Below are positions 16,168 through 23,997 of a stretch of DNA of 42,442 bases, in pieces. Below the pieces are notes generated by a model that worked only from the letters and a program-made list of their open reading frames with translations, searched no databases and had not been told where the DNA came from. The position numbers and the translations under genes are program-made. Location of the stretch: the NCBI GenBank assembly GCA_964399965.1, contig CAYNRX010000017.1:1-42442 (forward strand). Direction: 5' to 3'. This DNA comes from UBA1381 sp964399965. GTDB taxonomy: Bacteria; Bacillota; Clostridia; UBA1381. Every line of letters starts with the position of its first letter. The first letter of the stretch is position 1.

Positions 16168-17212
16168 ATATAAAAATCTCCTTTGCTATTTTCGTTATAT
16201 CCACAGGTATACATGGCCCACGGATATGATTTCTTTTAATTTCTGCAATTGGGGTATTATAATAACCCTTGCAGTCATAGTTATAATTCTTACAATTCCA
16301 ACACAGAGAAAAATACGCGCGTATTATAGGGGAGAAAAATGCAACGCGATTTTCTTCCGCATTTGATAAGATAGAGGAGATCACTTTTTTGCTATACCAG
16401 GCGATTAACCTGTTGATATACGCATGATCGGACTCATCTTTTTTTATTCCTTTTGCGCAAATGCGTATTTCATTCAAAATACGCACAATTTTATCCTGCG
16501 TGGGCAAGACAGTCTCTGCTTGTGTCGGATATATTTTATTAAAAACCAGACAACCGTAAGAACCGGGGAGACGGTACAGAGCAAAGACATTCCCGTATTT
16601 CTTAAAAAATCTCCATACCTTTGTTTTTTCCCAACCCCAACGGTTACCGAGGGTTTCCAGAGTTAATGCGGCACCATAATCGTCATACTGAATCGTCGGC
16701 GCCAAAAAAGAAAACGCATTGCGTTGTTCTGCGAATACCGTGTGGCACCACAAATCAAGCCATGCGTCTGATTCTTCAAATATATAATTGTTATCTGCAA
16801 GCCGCTGCGTTATGTTCCGTGGTAGGCAAAGGAAACCGTAATCATTTGAAGCATACACATTTCCATCCATGCATTCTTCTCCGGAGCATTCAACAACCCA
16901 GTCGGTTATGAGATAAGTTAGCTTTTTTGTATGCGGATCCAGCTCGTACTTTATATATCCGAGCCTTGACAGCGTATCCATCATTTCTAATGCCTGTTTT
17001 CGCGTTCTAACGCCTAAAATGCTTTTTAGACCAACGATACCGCCAGACCACATACCGGGCGTTACAGGATTACTGTAACCGCAATAAGAGGCTGTTCCTT
17101 TGCGAAATGCTGCACGGGATGCAAGACGAGCCCAAGAGCCCATTACCCCCTTGCCCTGAGGAAGATGGGAACGCATTAGCTTTACCCATTGATATTTCAG
17201 CAAGCATTTCAT
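16157..17212 (-). CDS. Replication-initiator-like winged-helix protein of the ICE
   Basis: 351 residues started at the ATG at 17212, eight bases after AAAAGGAGG. The N-terminal third (SRAAFRKGTASYCGYSNPVTPGMWSGG..., RTRKQALEMMDTLSRLGYIKYEL) has a clear winged helix. The middle has a second one (ALTLETLGNRWGWEKTKVWRFFKKYGNVFAL). This double winged-helix layout resembles plasmid replication initiators or DnaD-like proteins, and ICEs of this kind often carry such a gene near int. The C-terminal Cys cluster (CWNCKNYNYDCKGYYN) may bind a metal. No exact family recognised. Confidence 0.6.
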   Translation of the reverse strand: MKCLLKYQWVKLMRSHLPQGKGVMGSWARLASRAAFRKGTASYCGYSNPVTPGMWSGGIVGLKSILGVRTRKQALEMMDTLSRLGYIKYELDPHTKKLTYLITDWVVECSGEECMDGNVYASNDYGFLCLPRNITQRLADNNYIFEESDAWLDLWCHTVFAEQRNAFSFLAPTIQYDDYGAALTLETLGNRWGWEKTKVWRFFKKYGNVFALYRLPGSYGCLVFNKIYPTQAETVLPTQDKIVRILNEIRICAKGIKKDESDHAYINRLIAWYSKKVISSILSNAEENRVAFFSPIIRAYFSLCWNCKNYNYDCKGYYNTPIAEIKRNHIRGPCIPVDITKIAKEIFIYEQ

Positions 17213-17247
17213 CTTGGCAGCCTCCTTTTCAATTTAAGCATAAAAAT

Positions 17248-17273
17248 AGAGCAACCTTTCTATGGGTTGCTCT
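17248..17273 (-). terminator. Terminator of the integrase gene
   Basis: Perfect nine-pair stem AGAGCAACC/GGTTGCTCT with an eight-base loop, followed on the minus strand by ATTTTTATG. Confidence 0.88.
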
Positions 17274-17288
17274 ACCAAAGAAATGTAT

Positions 17289-18500
17289 TCAATTAACAAC
17301 AAGAAATGATTGATCTACCGGTTCTGAAAATGCAGCAAATGTAACCGTTGATTCCAAAGCATTTCTTGCAATTATGCCCATTTTTTCAGTAACATGCGTA
17401 TAGTACCGCAGAGTAAATTCCAGCTTTGAATGTCCAAGCATTTCTTGAACATATCTGGGATTCACACCGCTTTCCGCCAGAATTGTGGCATATGTATGTC
17501 GCAAATTATGGAATTTAAAGGGAATGTTCAAGTCCTTTTTAAAAACCCGCGACATGAATTTAATGCTATTAGTTGATAGCATATCACCATTTCGTTTTAT
17601 ATTGATAAAATCAGGTATTTCAAGTAATGTTTCTTTATTCTTTATCAATCTGTCCGTTACAAAATTTCTTTTATAGCCATCGCCATATAATAATCGGTTT
17701 TGCTCGTGCTGCTCTTTTAAGGAAGAGAGGAATGTACAAAAGCTATCAGTAATATTAACACTTCTATAAGCATTTAACGTTTTTAGTGGACAGAAACACC
17801 ATTTTCTGTCTTGGAATAATAGCTGTTTGCATACCTTTATTTTTTTCTTTTCAAAATCGACGTCCGACCATTGAAGGGCGAAAACTTCGCTTTCTCTAAG
17901 CCCTGTATTCAACGCAATGTAATATGATACAATCAAATTTGTTCCATGCAGCCTTTTCTCCATTGCATCACGTTCTTCTTGGGTGTATGTTTTAATTTCC
18001 CCAATATGCCTCGGATCGGGAGGAGGAGTGACCTCACAGAAAATATCTTTTTTCATATATTTTCTCTTATACGCATATCCAAATATGACCTTCAAAGTTT
18101 TATATAAACCCTTCACATACTCCTCGCTTAGATAAGTTCTCTTCTCATTGAGAAAATCTTCTATCATATTGCGGCTGATTTGATACATATAATATGACCC
18201 AAATCTTTCGGCATAATGGTTTCTGTAAAGCGAATTGTAGCGTTTTATTGTTGCATACGCCCGAGTGGCTGGCGCTTCCGTCTCCATAAATTCTGAAAAC
18301 ACCTGTGAAAAAGTGATTTTTTGATTCTCTACATAATCGCCCGTATTGTTGATTTGATATAAGGCATCTGCAAGCGCTTTATCAGCTTCTCTCTTGGTCT
18401 TATAGCCGCCTTTTTCAATTTGAGCCCTTTGATCTGAATTTTTTCCAAGATCAATACGGTATGACCATGTTTTTCCTCGTTTTCTGACACTGCCTTTCAT
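17289..18500 (-). CDS. int: Tyrosine site-specific integrase of the ICE
   Basis: 403 residues behind AAAGGAGG. The N-terminus (RKRGKTWSYRIDLGK...QIEKGGYKTKREADKAL) is an arm-type DNA-binding domain, then a SAM-like core-binding domain (about 60-165), then the catalytic domain with Arg in NTGLRESEV, Lys in CPLKT, H-x-x-R in FHNLRHTYA, His in MLGHSK and the nucleophile Tyr in LRYYTHV. All catalytic residues are present. It cuts and joins the element at the attachment site. It is the outermost ICE gene, with repeated TTTGCCCACAA sites upstream and its own terminator downstream. No excisionase gene was recognised beside it. Confidence 0.95.
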   Translation of the reverse strand: MKGSVRKRGKTWSYRIDLGKNSDQRAQIEKGGYKTKREADKALADALYQINNTGDYVENQKITFSQVFSEFMETEAPATRAYATIKRYNSLYRNHYAERFGSYYMYQISRNMIEDFLNEKRTYLSEEYVKGLYKTLKVIFGYAYKRKYMKKDIFCEVTPPPDPRHIGEIKTYTQEERDAMEKRLHGTNLIVSYYIALNTGLRESEVFALQWSDVDFEKKKIKVCKQLLFQDRKWCFCPLKTLNAYRSVNITDSFCTFLSSLKEQHEQNRLLYGDGYKRNFVTDRLIKNKETLLEIPDFINIKRNGDMLSTNSIKFMSRVFKKDLNIPFKFHNLRHTYATILAESGVNPRYVQEMLGHSKLEFTLRYYTHVTEKMGIIARNALESTVTFAAFSEPVDQSFLVVN

Positions 18501-18534
18501 AATAAGCCCTCCTTTTAAAGCAGATGATAATTAA

Positions 18535-18543
18535 ATTATACCA
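18535..18543 (-). promoter_or_regulatory. Extended -10 promoter of the integrase gene
   Basis: Minus strand TGGTATAAT about 35 bp before the integrase ATG. No good -35 box at the expected spacing. The extended -10 (TGn) could compensate. Confidence 0.55.
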
Positions 18544-18593
18544 GTAGCAGCATCAGAATCTTAATTTTGCATATCAAAAATCGCTCAAAAATT

Positions 18594-18719
18594 TTTGCCC
18601 ACAAAAAAATCAACTTCGAGGCCCGAAAAACCGCATAACCATGCGGGTTTCCGGCGTTTTTGTGGGCAAATTGATTTTTTGGCTCTATTTTTTGCGATTT
18701 GCCCACAATTTGCCCACAA
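18594..18719. repeat. Putative integrase arm sites: four TTTGCCCACAA copies
   Basis: Four exact copies of an 11-bp word: 18594-18604 (+), 18660-18670 (-), 18698-18708 (+) and 18709-18719 (+), the last two directly adjacent. A hairpin (CCGCAT-aacc-ATGCGG, about 18631-18646) lies between the first two. The position between int and the chromosome fits arm-type binding sites used in excision and integration. Confidence 0.65.
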
Positions 18720-18746
18720 AAATCTGAGATACGTTTAGATACAGAA

Positions 18747-18780
18747 AAACACGATTAACTAAGATTAGTTAATCGTGTTT
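18747..18780. repeat. Perfect 16-bp inverted repeat at the ICE/chromosome boundary
   Basis: AAACACGATTAACTAA and its exact complement are separated by GA. On the minus strand it is followed by TTTTC, so it may be the terminator of the rubrerythrin operon, the core attachment site, or both. The exact junction cannot be placed without the other end of the element. Confidence 0.55.
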
Positions 18781-18855
18781 CGTGACCAAACCTCTGAAAG
18801 TGGCTTGTTTACTGGGTTTTCAAGAGTATCTATTTGTATTTAATCGTATTTACGA

Positions 18856-19410
18856 TTATCCAAAATATCTCTTCAAAAGACCTTCAAAGCCTTTTCCGTG
18901 TCTTGCCTCGTCCTTAGCCATCTCGTGCACGGTATCGTGGATAGCGTCATATCCCAGCTCCTTGGCTCTTTTAGCTATCTCGAACTTGCCTGCGGTAGCT
19001 CCGGCCTCCGCTTCCATTCTCAGCTGGAGGTTCTTCTTGGTGGAAGTCGTTACGACCTCGCCCAGAAGCTCGGCAAACTTCGCCGCGTGCTCGGCCTCCT
19101 CATAAGCTGCCTGCAAATAGAATGCGCCTATCTCCGGGTAACCCTCGCGGATAGCCTGACGGCTCATAGCGATATACATGCCTACCTCTGTGCATTCGCC
19201 CTCAAAGTTAGCCTTAAGGCCGTTGTATACTTCCTCGTCGATCTGATCCTTAGCGCCTACGCCTATAACGTGCTCACATACGAAGTTTAAGGCTGTGCCC
19301 TCTTCCATTACTGTGAACTTCTCACCGGGAACGCCGCACTGGGGGCATTTTTCGGGCGGATTGTCTCCTTCATGAACGTAACCGCATACGGGACAAACAA
19401 ACTTTTTCAT
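18856..19410 (-). CDS. Reverse rubrerythrin (NADH peroxidase component)
   Basis: 184 residues. The rubredoxin domain comes first (FVCPVCGYVHEG...CPQCGVPGE, four Cys), followed by the ferritin-like di-iron domain with the E-x-x-H signatures EEAEHAAKF and DEARHGKGF. This reversed order is typical of the clostridial reverse rubrerythrin, which reduces hydrogen peroxide and oxygen at the expense of NADH via rubredoxin reductase. The start overlaps the PerR stop by 4 bp (GCATGA), with AAGGAGG nine bases upstream, so the two genes form one operon under the PerR-controlled promoter. An 8-bp palindrome covers the stop codon. Confidence 0.93.
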   Translation of the reverse strand: MKKFVCPVCGYVHEGDNPPEKCPQCGVPGEKFTVMEEGTALNFVCEHVIGVGAKDQIDEEVYNGLKANFEGECTEVGMYIAMSRQAIREGYPEIGAFYLQAAYEEAEHAAKFAELLGEVVTTSTKKNLQLRMEAEAGATAGKFEIAKRAKELGYDAIHDTVHEMAKDEARHGKGFEGLLKRYFG

Positions 19411-19838
19411 GCTTTATTTCCTCCTTGAATACTCTCCGGCCGCGGCCGGGAATTTACACAATTTGTACACGTGCCGTAAAACACCAGCGAATACCCGTCT
19501 ATCTCCCCATCGACAAGGCGCGACGCCTCGCGCATCAGGCGCGATCTTCCCGAAGTCTCCAGGTCGTATATCCTCCCGCAGACCCGACAGGAAAAATGGT
19601 CGTGAAAAGCCTTACGGCCATCGTAATGATCCGCGCCGTCCCCAACGTCAAGCCTTATCGCCTCCCCTGTTTCTACCAGCAGGGACAGGTTACGGTATAC
19701 CGTACCCAGGCTTATATTGGGTATTTCCTCACGTAACCGCTCATAAAGCCACTCGGCTGTGGGATGGGTATCGGTGCTCACAAGCACTCTCCTCAAGGCT
19801 TCCCTTTGGCGTGAATATTTATGTTCCTTCATCGTCAT
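19407..19838 (-). CDS. perR: PerR-type peroxide-sensing repressor (Fur family)
   Basis: 143 residues. By alignment to Bacillus PerR from memory, the regulatory metal ligands are all present: His in HPTAE, Asp in HYDG, two His in FHDHF and Asp in RIYD. The structural zinc site is CRVC plus CTNC. The winged helix spans residues ~10-70 (ISLGTVYRNLSLLVETG). Metal-catalysed oxidation of the ligand His would release the repressor and induce the co-transcribed rubrerythrin. A perfect palindrome with a PerR-box core lies over the start point. The start may instead be the second ATG (19832), which has the better distance to AAGGAGG. Confidence 0.9.
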   Translation of the reverse strand: MTMKEHKYSRQREALRRVLVSTDTHPTAEWLYERLREEIPNISLGTVYRNLSLLVETGEAIRLDVGDGADHYDGRKAFHDHFSCRVCGRIYDLETSGRSRLMREASRLVDGEIDGYSLVFYGTCTNCVNSRPRPESIQGGNKA

Positions 19839-19849
19839 CGGTCCTCCTT

Positions 19850-19872
19850 AAAACGATAATAATTATCGTTTT
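19850..19872. promoter_or_regulatory. PerR box (perfect 23-bp palindrome)
   Basis: AAAACGATAAT-A-ATTATCGTTTT. The central ATAATnATTAT equals the core of the known PerR consensus. It lies directly downstream of the -10 box, so binding should block transcription of perR and the rubrerythrin gene. Confidence 0.85.
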
Positions 19873-19880
19873 CTGTTTTT

Positions 19881-19909
19881 ATTATACCATGGCCGCAGGA
19901 GTTTGTCAA
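19881..19909 (-). promoter_or_regulatory. Consensus promoter of the perR-rubrerythrin operon
   Basis: Minus strand TTGACA (19904-19909), a 17-bp spacer and TATAAT (19881-19886): a full sigma-A consensus promoter. Confidence 0.92.
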
Positions 19910-19960
19910 GCAATATTTTTAAAAATTTACGATTTTATTTTTCCTCCTAATAGCAATAAA

Positions 19961-19985
19961 GGGTGCGACAAATCCTGCCGCACCC
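19961..19985 (-). terminator. Terminator after the small secreted protein gene
   Basis: GGGTGCGGCAG... folds as GGGTGCG/CGCACCC with an 11-base loop, followed on the minus strand by TTTATTG. Confidence 0.75.
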
Positions 19986-19993
19986 CGACTTGT

Positions 19994-20281
19994 TTATCTT
20001 GCGCGCCTGTGATGGCCGCCGCCTGCTTTAGGGCCGCCGCCGTGATGGCCGCCGCTATAGTTGTCGCATACGCCGTCATTATCACTGTCAACGTAATTTA
20101 TACCGCTTTTACAAAGATCACAGATACCATCGCCATCCCGGTCGATATACCGGCATTCGCCGCTGCGGCAGGCGATTCCCTCATACGAGGGGACAAACTG
20201 CCAGCACCCGTGCGCAGAGGCGGCCGCGGCTTGAGTTAAGGCCGCCGCTATGATACATACCGTTACTATCATCCTCTTCAT
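19994..20281 (-). CDS. Small secreted protein with two Ca-type DxDxDG loops
   Basis: 95 residues with a clear signal peptide (MKRMIVTVCIIAAALTQAAAASA). The mature part has DRDGDGICDLC and DSDNDGVCDNY, the D-x-D-x-D-G calcium-loop pattern seen in EF-hand, dockerin and thrombospondin type 3 modules, each followed by Cys. The tail is Gly/His-rich (GGHHGGGPKAGGGHHRRAR) and could bind metal. A role in extracellular calcium or metal binding is inferred from composition. It follows the ilvD-linked small membrane protein gene by 66 bp and has its own terminator. Confidence 0.7.
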   Translation of the reverse strand: MKRMIVTVCIIAAALTQAAAASAHGCWQFVPSYEGIACRSGECRYIDRDGDGICDLCKSGINYVDSDNDGVCDNYSGGHHGGGPKAGGGHHRRAR

Positions 20282-20347
20282 GACCCGTCAGCTTCCTTTA
20301 ATGATAAATTTTTATAGTCGATCGCGAAAAATATTTCCCGCAGTCGA

Positions 20348-20581
20348 TCATTCCTTGATGCTGCGTATGAATTTTATCACCAGCGGCACGGCCGCAGCGA
20401 CCGCTATCGCCGCCGATACCGCAAGCATTACTTTTCTCCATTTTTTGGGAAGAGATGCTCCTATGAACGCTCCGGCGGCGGCAACCGCCGCTGTAAAGAG
20501 CGTCCGCTCCTCCTTTTCGCTCATCCGCCCGCAACGCTCAGATACGGCCGAGAGCTTATCGATGGCTGTCTCCTTAATCAT
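20348..20581 (-). CDS. Small membrane protein coupled to ilvD (77 aa)
   Basis: The first 30 residues are soluble and charged. One or two hydrophobic stretches follow (LFTAAVAAAGAFIGASL and KVMLAVSAAIAVAAAVPLVIKFI). The ATG lies inside the last codons of ilvD (8-bp overlap), so translation would depend on ilvD ribosomes. No family recognised. An overlapping frame in 20298-20534 is Arg/Gly-rich and looks like a shadow. Confidence 0.55.
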   Translation of the reverse strand: MIKETAIDKLSAVSERCGRMSEKEERTLFTAAVAAAGAFIGASLPKKWRKVMLAVSAAIAVAAAVPLVIKFIRSIKE

Positions 20582-22238
20582 TGATCATCACCGCTCCCTG
20601 CATGGCCGAGGATACCATATTCGCATAACGCGCCAGATATCCGGTCTTGACCTTCGGCTCGTTGGGCTTCCAGCCCTGACGTCTCTTTTCCATCTCCTCC
20701 TGGGAAATGCGCACGTCAAGACGGCAGTTGTCGATATCTATGTCGATTATATCACCATCGCGCACAAACGCTATCGGGCCGCCCTCTACGGCCTCCGGCG
20801 ATACGTGGCCGATGGCCGCTCCTCTTGTCGCTCCCGAAAAACGCCCGTCTGTTATCAGGGCCACATCCTTATCCAGTCCCATGCCGCAGATAGCGGAGGT
20901 CGGGGAGAGCATCTCCCTCATGCCCGGGCCGCCCTTGGGGCCCTCGTAGCGGATGACTACCACATCGCCCTTGACGATCTTGCCCGCATAAATGGCGGCG
21001 ATAGCCTCCTCCTCCGACTCGAACACCTTCGCCGGGCCTGAATGCTTGAGCATCTCGGGGGCGACTGCGCTGCGCTTTACGACAGAGCCGTCAACGGCTA
21101 GGTTGCCCTTCAAAACGGCAATGCCGCCGGTCGGCGAATAGGGATCGTCTATCGGACGGATCACCGAATAGTCCTTGACGGCTGCTCCGGCGATATTCTC
21201 GCGCTGGGTCTTGCCGGTAACGGTCATGATATCCAGCTTCAAAAGATCCTTCTTGGCAAGCTCGCTCATCACCGCCGCAATGCCGCCTGCCGCGTACAGA
21301 TCCTGCACGTGATGTTCCCCTGCCGGAGCAAGGTGGCAGAGATTGGGCGTTATCTTGCTGATATCGTTGGCCATGTCCATCGATATCTTAACGCCGGCCT
21401 CATGGGCAATCGCCGGCAGGTGGAGCATGGAGTTGGTCGAGCAGCCAAGAGCCATATCCACGCGCAGGGCATTGTAGAAAGCATCGGCGGTGAGGATATC
21501 GGAGGGCTTTATGTCCTTTTCCAAAAGCTCCATTATCTTCATGCCCGACTCCTTCGCCAGGCGGATACGCTCTGAATATACGGCCGGGATAGTGCCGTTG
21601 CCGGGAAGAGCCAGTCCCAAAACCTCCGAAAGGCAGTTCATGGAATTGGCGGTAAACATCCCCGAGCAGCTGCCGCAGGAGGGACAGGCCGCATCCTCCA
21701 GACGGCCAAGCTCCGCCTCGTCTATCGTCCCCGCTTTAAATGCGCCCACCGCTTCAAAGGTAGTGTTCAAATCGCGGTATTTGCCGTTATAGTCTACAGA
21801 AAGCATCGGCCCGCCCGATACGATTATCGCCGGCTTGTTAAGACGGGCGGCGGCCATCATCATGCCCGGTACTATCTTGTCGCAGTTGGGTATCAAAACC
21901 AGAGCGTCAAACGCGTGGGCGATAGCCATCGCTTCGGTGGAATCGGCGATAAGCTCCCTTGTGCAGAGCGAATATTTCATGCCGATATGCCCCATGGCGA
22001 TACCGTCGCAGACAGCGATCGCCGGGAACTCCAGCGGCACTCCGCCCGCAAGCCTTACCCCGGCCTTTACGGCCTCCGCTATCTTGTCAAGATACATATG
22101 CCCCGGAACTACCTCGTTTTTGGAGCAGACCACGCCGATAAGCGGGCGGCGAAGCTCCTCATCGGTAAGGCCGAGTGCCTTGAACAAGGAACGCGCCGGC
22201 GTTTTCTCTACGCCCTTTTTTACTGCGTCACTGTACAT
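20574..22238 (-). CDS. ilvD: Dihydroxy-acid dehydratase
   Basis: 554 residues, the normal length. It converts 2,3-dihydroxy-isovalerate and -methylvalerate to the 2-keto acids in valine and isoleucine synthesis. Iron-sulfur ligand cysteines are visible in PNCDKIVPGM and ACPSCGSCSGMFTANSMNCL, with the substrate motifs GRFSGATRGAAIGH and VSPEA near the C-terminus. The ATG has GAGGAGG upstream and a near-consensus promoter. No other branched-chain genes lie beside it. The leader is short (about 55 nt), which leaves little room for a T-box. Confidence 0.97.
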   Translation of the reverse strand: MYSDAVKKGVEKTPARSLFKALGLTDEELRRPLIGVVCSKNEVVPGHMYLDKIAEAVKAGVRLAGGVPLEFPAIAVCDGIAMGHIGMKYSLCTRELIADSTEAMAIAHAFDALVLIPNCDKIVPGMMMAAARLNKPAIIVSGGPMLSVDYNGKYRDLNTTFEAVGAFKAGTIDEAELGRLEDAACPSCGSCSGMFTANSMNCLSEVLGLALPGNGTIPAVYSERIRLAKESGMKIMELLEKDIKPSDILTADAFYNALRVDMALGCSTNSMLHLPAIAHEAGVKISMDMANDISKITPNLCHLAPAGEHHVQDLYAAGGIAAVMSELAKKDLLKLDIMTVTGKTQRENIAGAAVKDYSVIRPIDDPYSPTGGIAVLKGNLAVDGSVVKRSAVAPEMLKHSGPAKVFESEEEAIAAIYAGKIVKGDVVVIRYEGPKGGPGMREMLSPTSAICGMGLDKDVALITDGRFSGATRGAAIGHVSPEAVEGGPIAFVRDGDIIDIDIDNCRLDVRISQEEMEKRRQGWKPNEPKVKTGYLARYANMVSSAMQGAVMIND

Positions 22239-22300
22239 TTTATATTCCTCCTCGATATTAAAAAAACCTTTTTTGCAATTTATGATTATCTGTACCTATC

Positions 22301-22329
22301 ATTTTACCACAAATACCGCCCGCCGTCAA
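22301..22329 (-). promoter_or_regulatory. Promoter of ilvD
   Basis: Minus strand TTGACG (22324-22329), a 17-bp spacer and TAAAAT (22301-22306). Confidence 0.82.
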
Positions 22330-22481
22330 TCGGCAGAGGAATTTTTTTTGGAGAAAATCCATAGATGATTTTCCGGGGAGCTCGAGCGAACCTTTATTTT
22401 TTTCATCAGCCAGGCGTCAATTGTAAAAAAGAGGTAAAGGAGACGATAAATATATTTTTCAAAAAAAAATGAAATCCGCTC

Positions 22482-22510
22482 TTGACAGCCGGGGAATATT
22501 ATGGTATACT
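22482..22510 (+). promoter_or_regulatory. Promoter of the MATE exporter gene
   Basis: TTGACA (22482-22487), a 17-bp spacer and TATACT (22505-22510). It leaves a leader of about 145 nt before the coding start. Confidence 0.88.
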
Positions 22511-22554
22511 CTGACCGTGGTTGTATTAACTATTTAGTCATATTTATTTTGTGT

Positions 22555-22630
22555 ATTTTGCCGCCGGGCAAAATAAAGACGCCCCTGCTTGTATCGTAGG
22601 CCTTAGAAGATACAGGCAACGGGCGTCTTT
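22555..22630 (+). promoter_or_regulatory. Two-hairpin leader with terminator (attenuator-like)
   Basis: The first hairpin is ATTTTGCC-gccg-GGCAAAAT (22555-22574). The second starts directly after it and pairs AAAGACGCCC (22575-22584) with GGGCGTCTTT (22621-22630), continuing through TGCTTGTATC/GATACAGGCA, then a T-rich run. Because it sits between promoter and gene it should cut transcription unless relieved. No known riboswitch consensus was recognised. Confidence 0.7.
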
Positions 22631-22661
22631 ATTTTTTATTTTCAGGAAGGATGGATCATGA

Positions 22662-23972
22662 TTGCTTAAGGAATTTACAAAATGTATCGCTTTAAGCGTT
22701 GCCGGTATGATGGGGATATCGCTGTACATACTGGCGGACACGTTTTTCATATCGCTGGGGATGGGGGCGGACGGGCTCACGGCCTTGAATCTGGCGGTGC
22801 CGGTATACAACTTCATCCACGGCACGGGGCTTATGCTGGGGATGGGAGCGGCCACCAAATATTCGATAGCCAAAAGCCGCGGCCTAAAAAATGAGCAGGA
22901 CGGCGCTTTTACGGGAGCGGTATTTATGGGAGCGGCCGCATCTGCCGCGTTTGTTGCGCTGGGGCTGCTGCTCTCGAAAAAGCTGACCCTGGCCATGGGA
23001 GCGGACGAGGCGGTATTTGCGATGACCGATACGTATATGAGGGTAATGTTCCTCTTTTCCCCGGCCTTTATCTTCAATGATATAATAATATGCTTCGTCA
23101 GAAACGATGATAGGCCGGGGCTTTCGATGGCGGCGCAGATAATAGGCAGCCTTGCCAATATCGTGCTCGATTACGTGTTCATATTTCCCCTGGGCATGGG
23201 CATCTTCGGCGCGGCCGTGGCTACGGGGATATCGCCGATATTGAGCATTGCGGTGATGTCCGGCCATTGGCTTGGGAAGGAGCGCGGATTTGATCTGCGC
23301 CCCAAAAGCGTGCGGGCGCGGCTGTGCATGGGGACGCTGTCCTTGGGCTTCCCCTCGCTGATAGCCCAGGTATCGTCCGGGGTGGTAATGATAGTATTCA
23401 ACTCCCTGATACTGGGGATAAGCGGCAACACCGGCGTTGCCGCCTACGGCGTGGTTGCCAACATATCGCTGGTGGCGGTGGCCGTATACAGCGGTATCGC
23501 CCAGGGCTCCCAGCCGCTGGTTAGCCGCGCGTTCGGCAGCGGCCGCAGGAAGGATATGCACAGGCTGTTTAGGTATACGAACGTATTCACAACATCGGTA
23601 TCGGCGGCGATATTTGTCGCGGTGTTCGTCTTTGCCGACCCGATCGCCGCCGTATTCAACAGCGGCGCAAGCAGCGAGCTGCAAGGGATGGCCGTCCGCG
23701 GGCTCAGGCTTTATTTCACCTCCTCCTTGTTCGCGGGTTTTAACGTGATACTGGCCGGATATTTCACTTCCGTGGAAAGAGGACTGCCGGCGCACGTGCT
23801 CTCGACCGCCCGGGGAATTGCCCTCATAATCCCGGTGGCGGTGATAATGGCCAAGCTTTGGGGGATGGACGGAGTTTGGCTTGCGTACCCGGCCACGGAG
23901 CTTATAGCAGCAGCTGCCGGAGCGGCGGTGTATATGCTGATTAGGCGACAAGAACAAAATAGGGCGGAATAG
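22662..23972 (+). CDS. MATE-family efflux transporter
   Basis: 436 residues with 12 predicted membrane segments. The N-terminus (AGMMGISLYILADTFFISLGMGADGLTALNLAVPVYNFIHGTGLMLGMGAATKYSI) is typical of the MATE drug/sodium antiporters in the clostridial MepA-like branch. A second half with the same layout begins near residue 235. The start is TTG, because a stop lies directly upstream in frame; AGGAAGG lies 11 bases before it. Expression is probably set by the leader terminator. The substrate cannot be told from sequence. Confidence 0.92.
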   Translation: MLKEFTKCIALSVAGMMGISLYILADTFFISLGMGADGLTALNLAVPVYNFIHGTGLMLGMGAATKYSIAKSRGLKNEQDGAFTGAVFMGAAASAAFVALGLLLSKKLTLAMGADEAVFAMTDTYMRVMFLFSPAFIFNDIIICFVRNDDRPGLSMAAQIIGSLANIVLDYVFIFPLGMGIFGAAVATGISPILSIAVMSGHWLGKERGFDLRPKSVRARLCMGTLSLGFPSLIAQVSSGVVMIVFNSLILGISGNTGVAAYGVVANISLVAVAVYSGIAQGSQPLVSRAFGSGRRKDMHRLFRYTNVFTTSVSAAIFVAVFVFADPIAAVFNSGASSELQGMAVRGLRLYFTSSLFAGFNVILAGYFTSVERGLPAHVLSTARGIALIIPVAVIMAKLWGMDGVWLAYPATELIAAAAGAAVYMLIRRQEQNRAE

Positions 23973-23997
23973 CGCAAAGGCTATTCCGCCCTATTTT
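23956..23997. terminator. Bidirectional terminator between MATE gene and ptsI
   Basis: A perfect 18-bp stem (23956-23973 with 23980-23997) with a six-base loop, A-rich on the left and T-rich on the right. It overlaps the stop codons of both convergent genes. Confidence 0.9.

Noticed and set aside
20298..20534. 78-codon frame overlapping the small membrane protein
   Set aside because: It is Arg/Gly/Ser-rich, without hydrophobic pattern or start signal. The other frame is coupled to ilvD and has membrane segments.
22555..22630. Known riboswitch (guanidine, preQ1, purine) before the MATE gene
   Set aside because: None of the conserved core sequences of these classes was seen. Only the hairpins can be supported.
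22544..23158. Long minus-strand frame opposite the MATE gene
   Set aside because: It lies antisense to a well-conserved transporter, and its composition follows from that gene.
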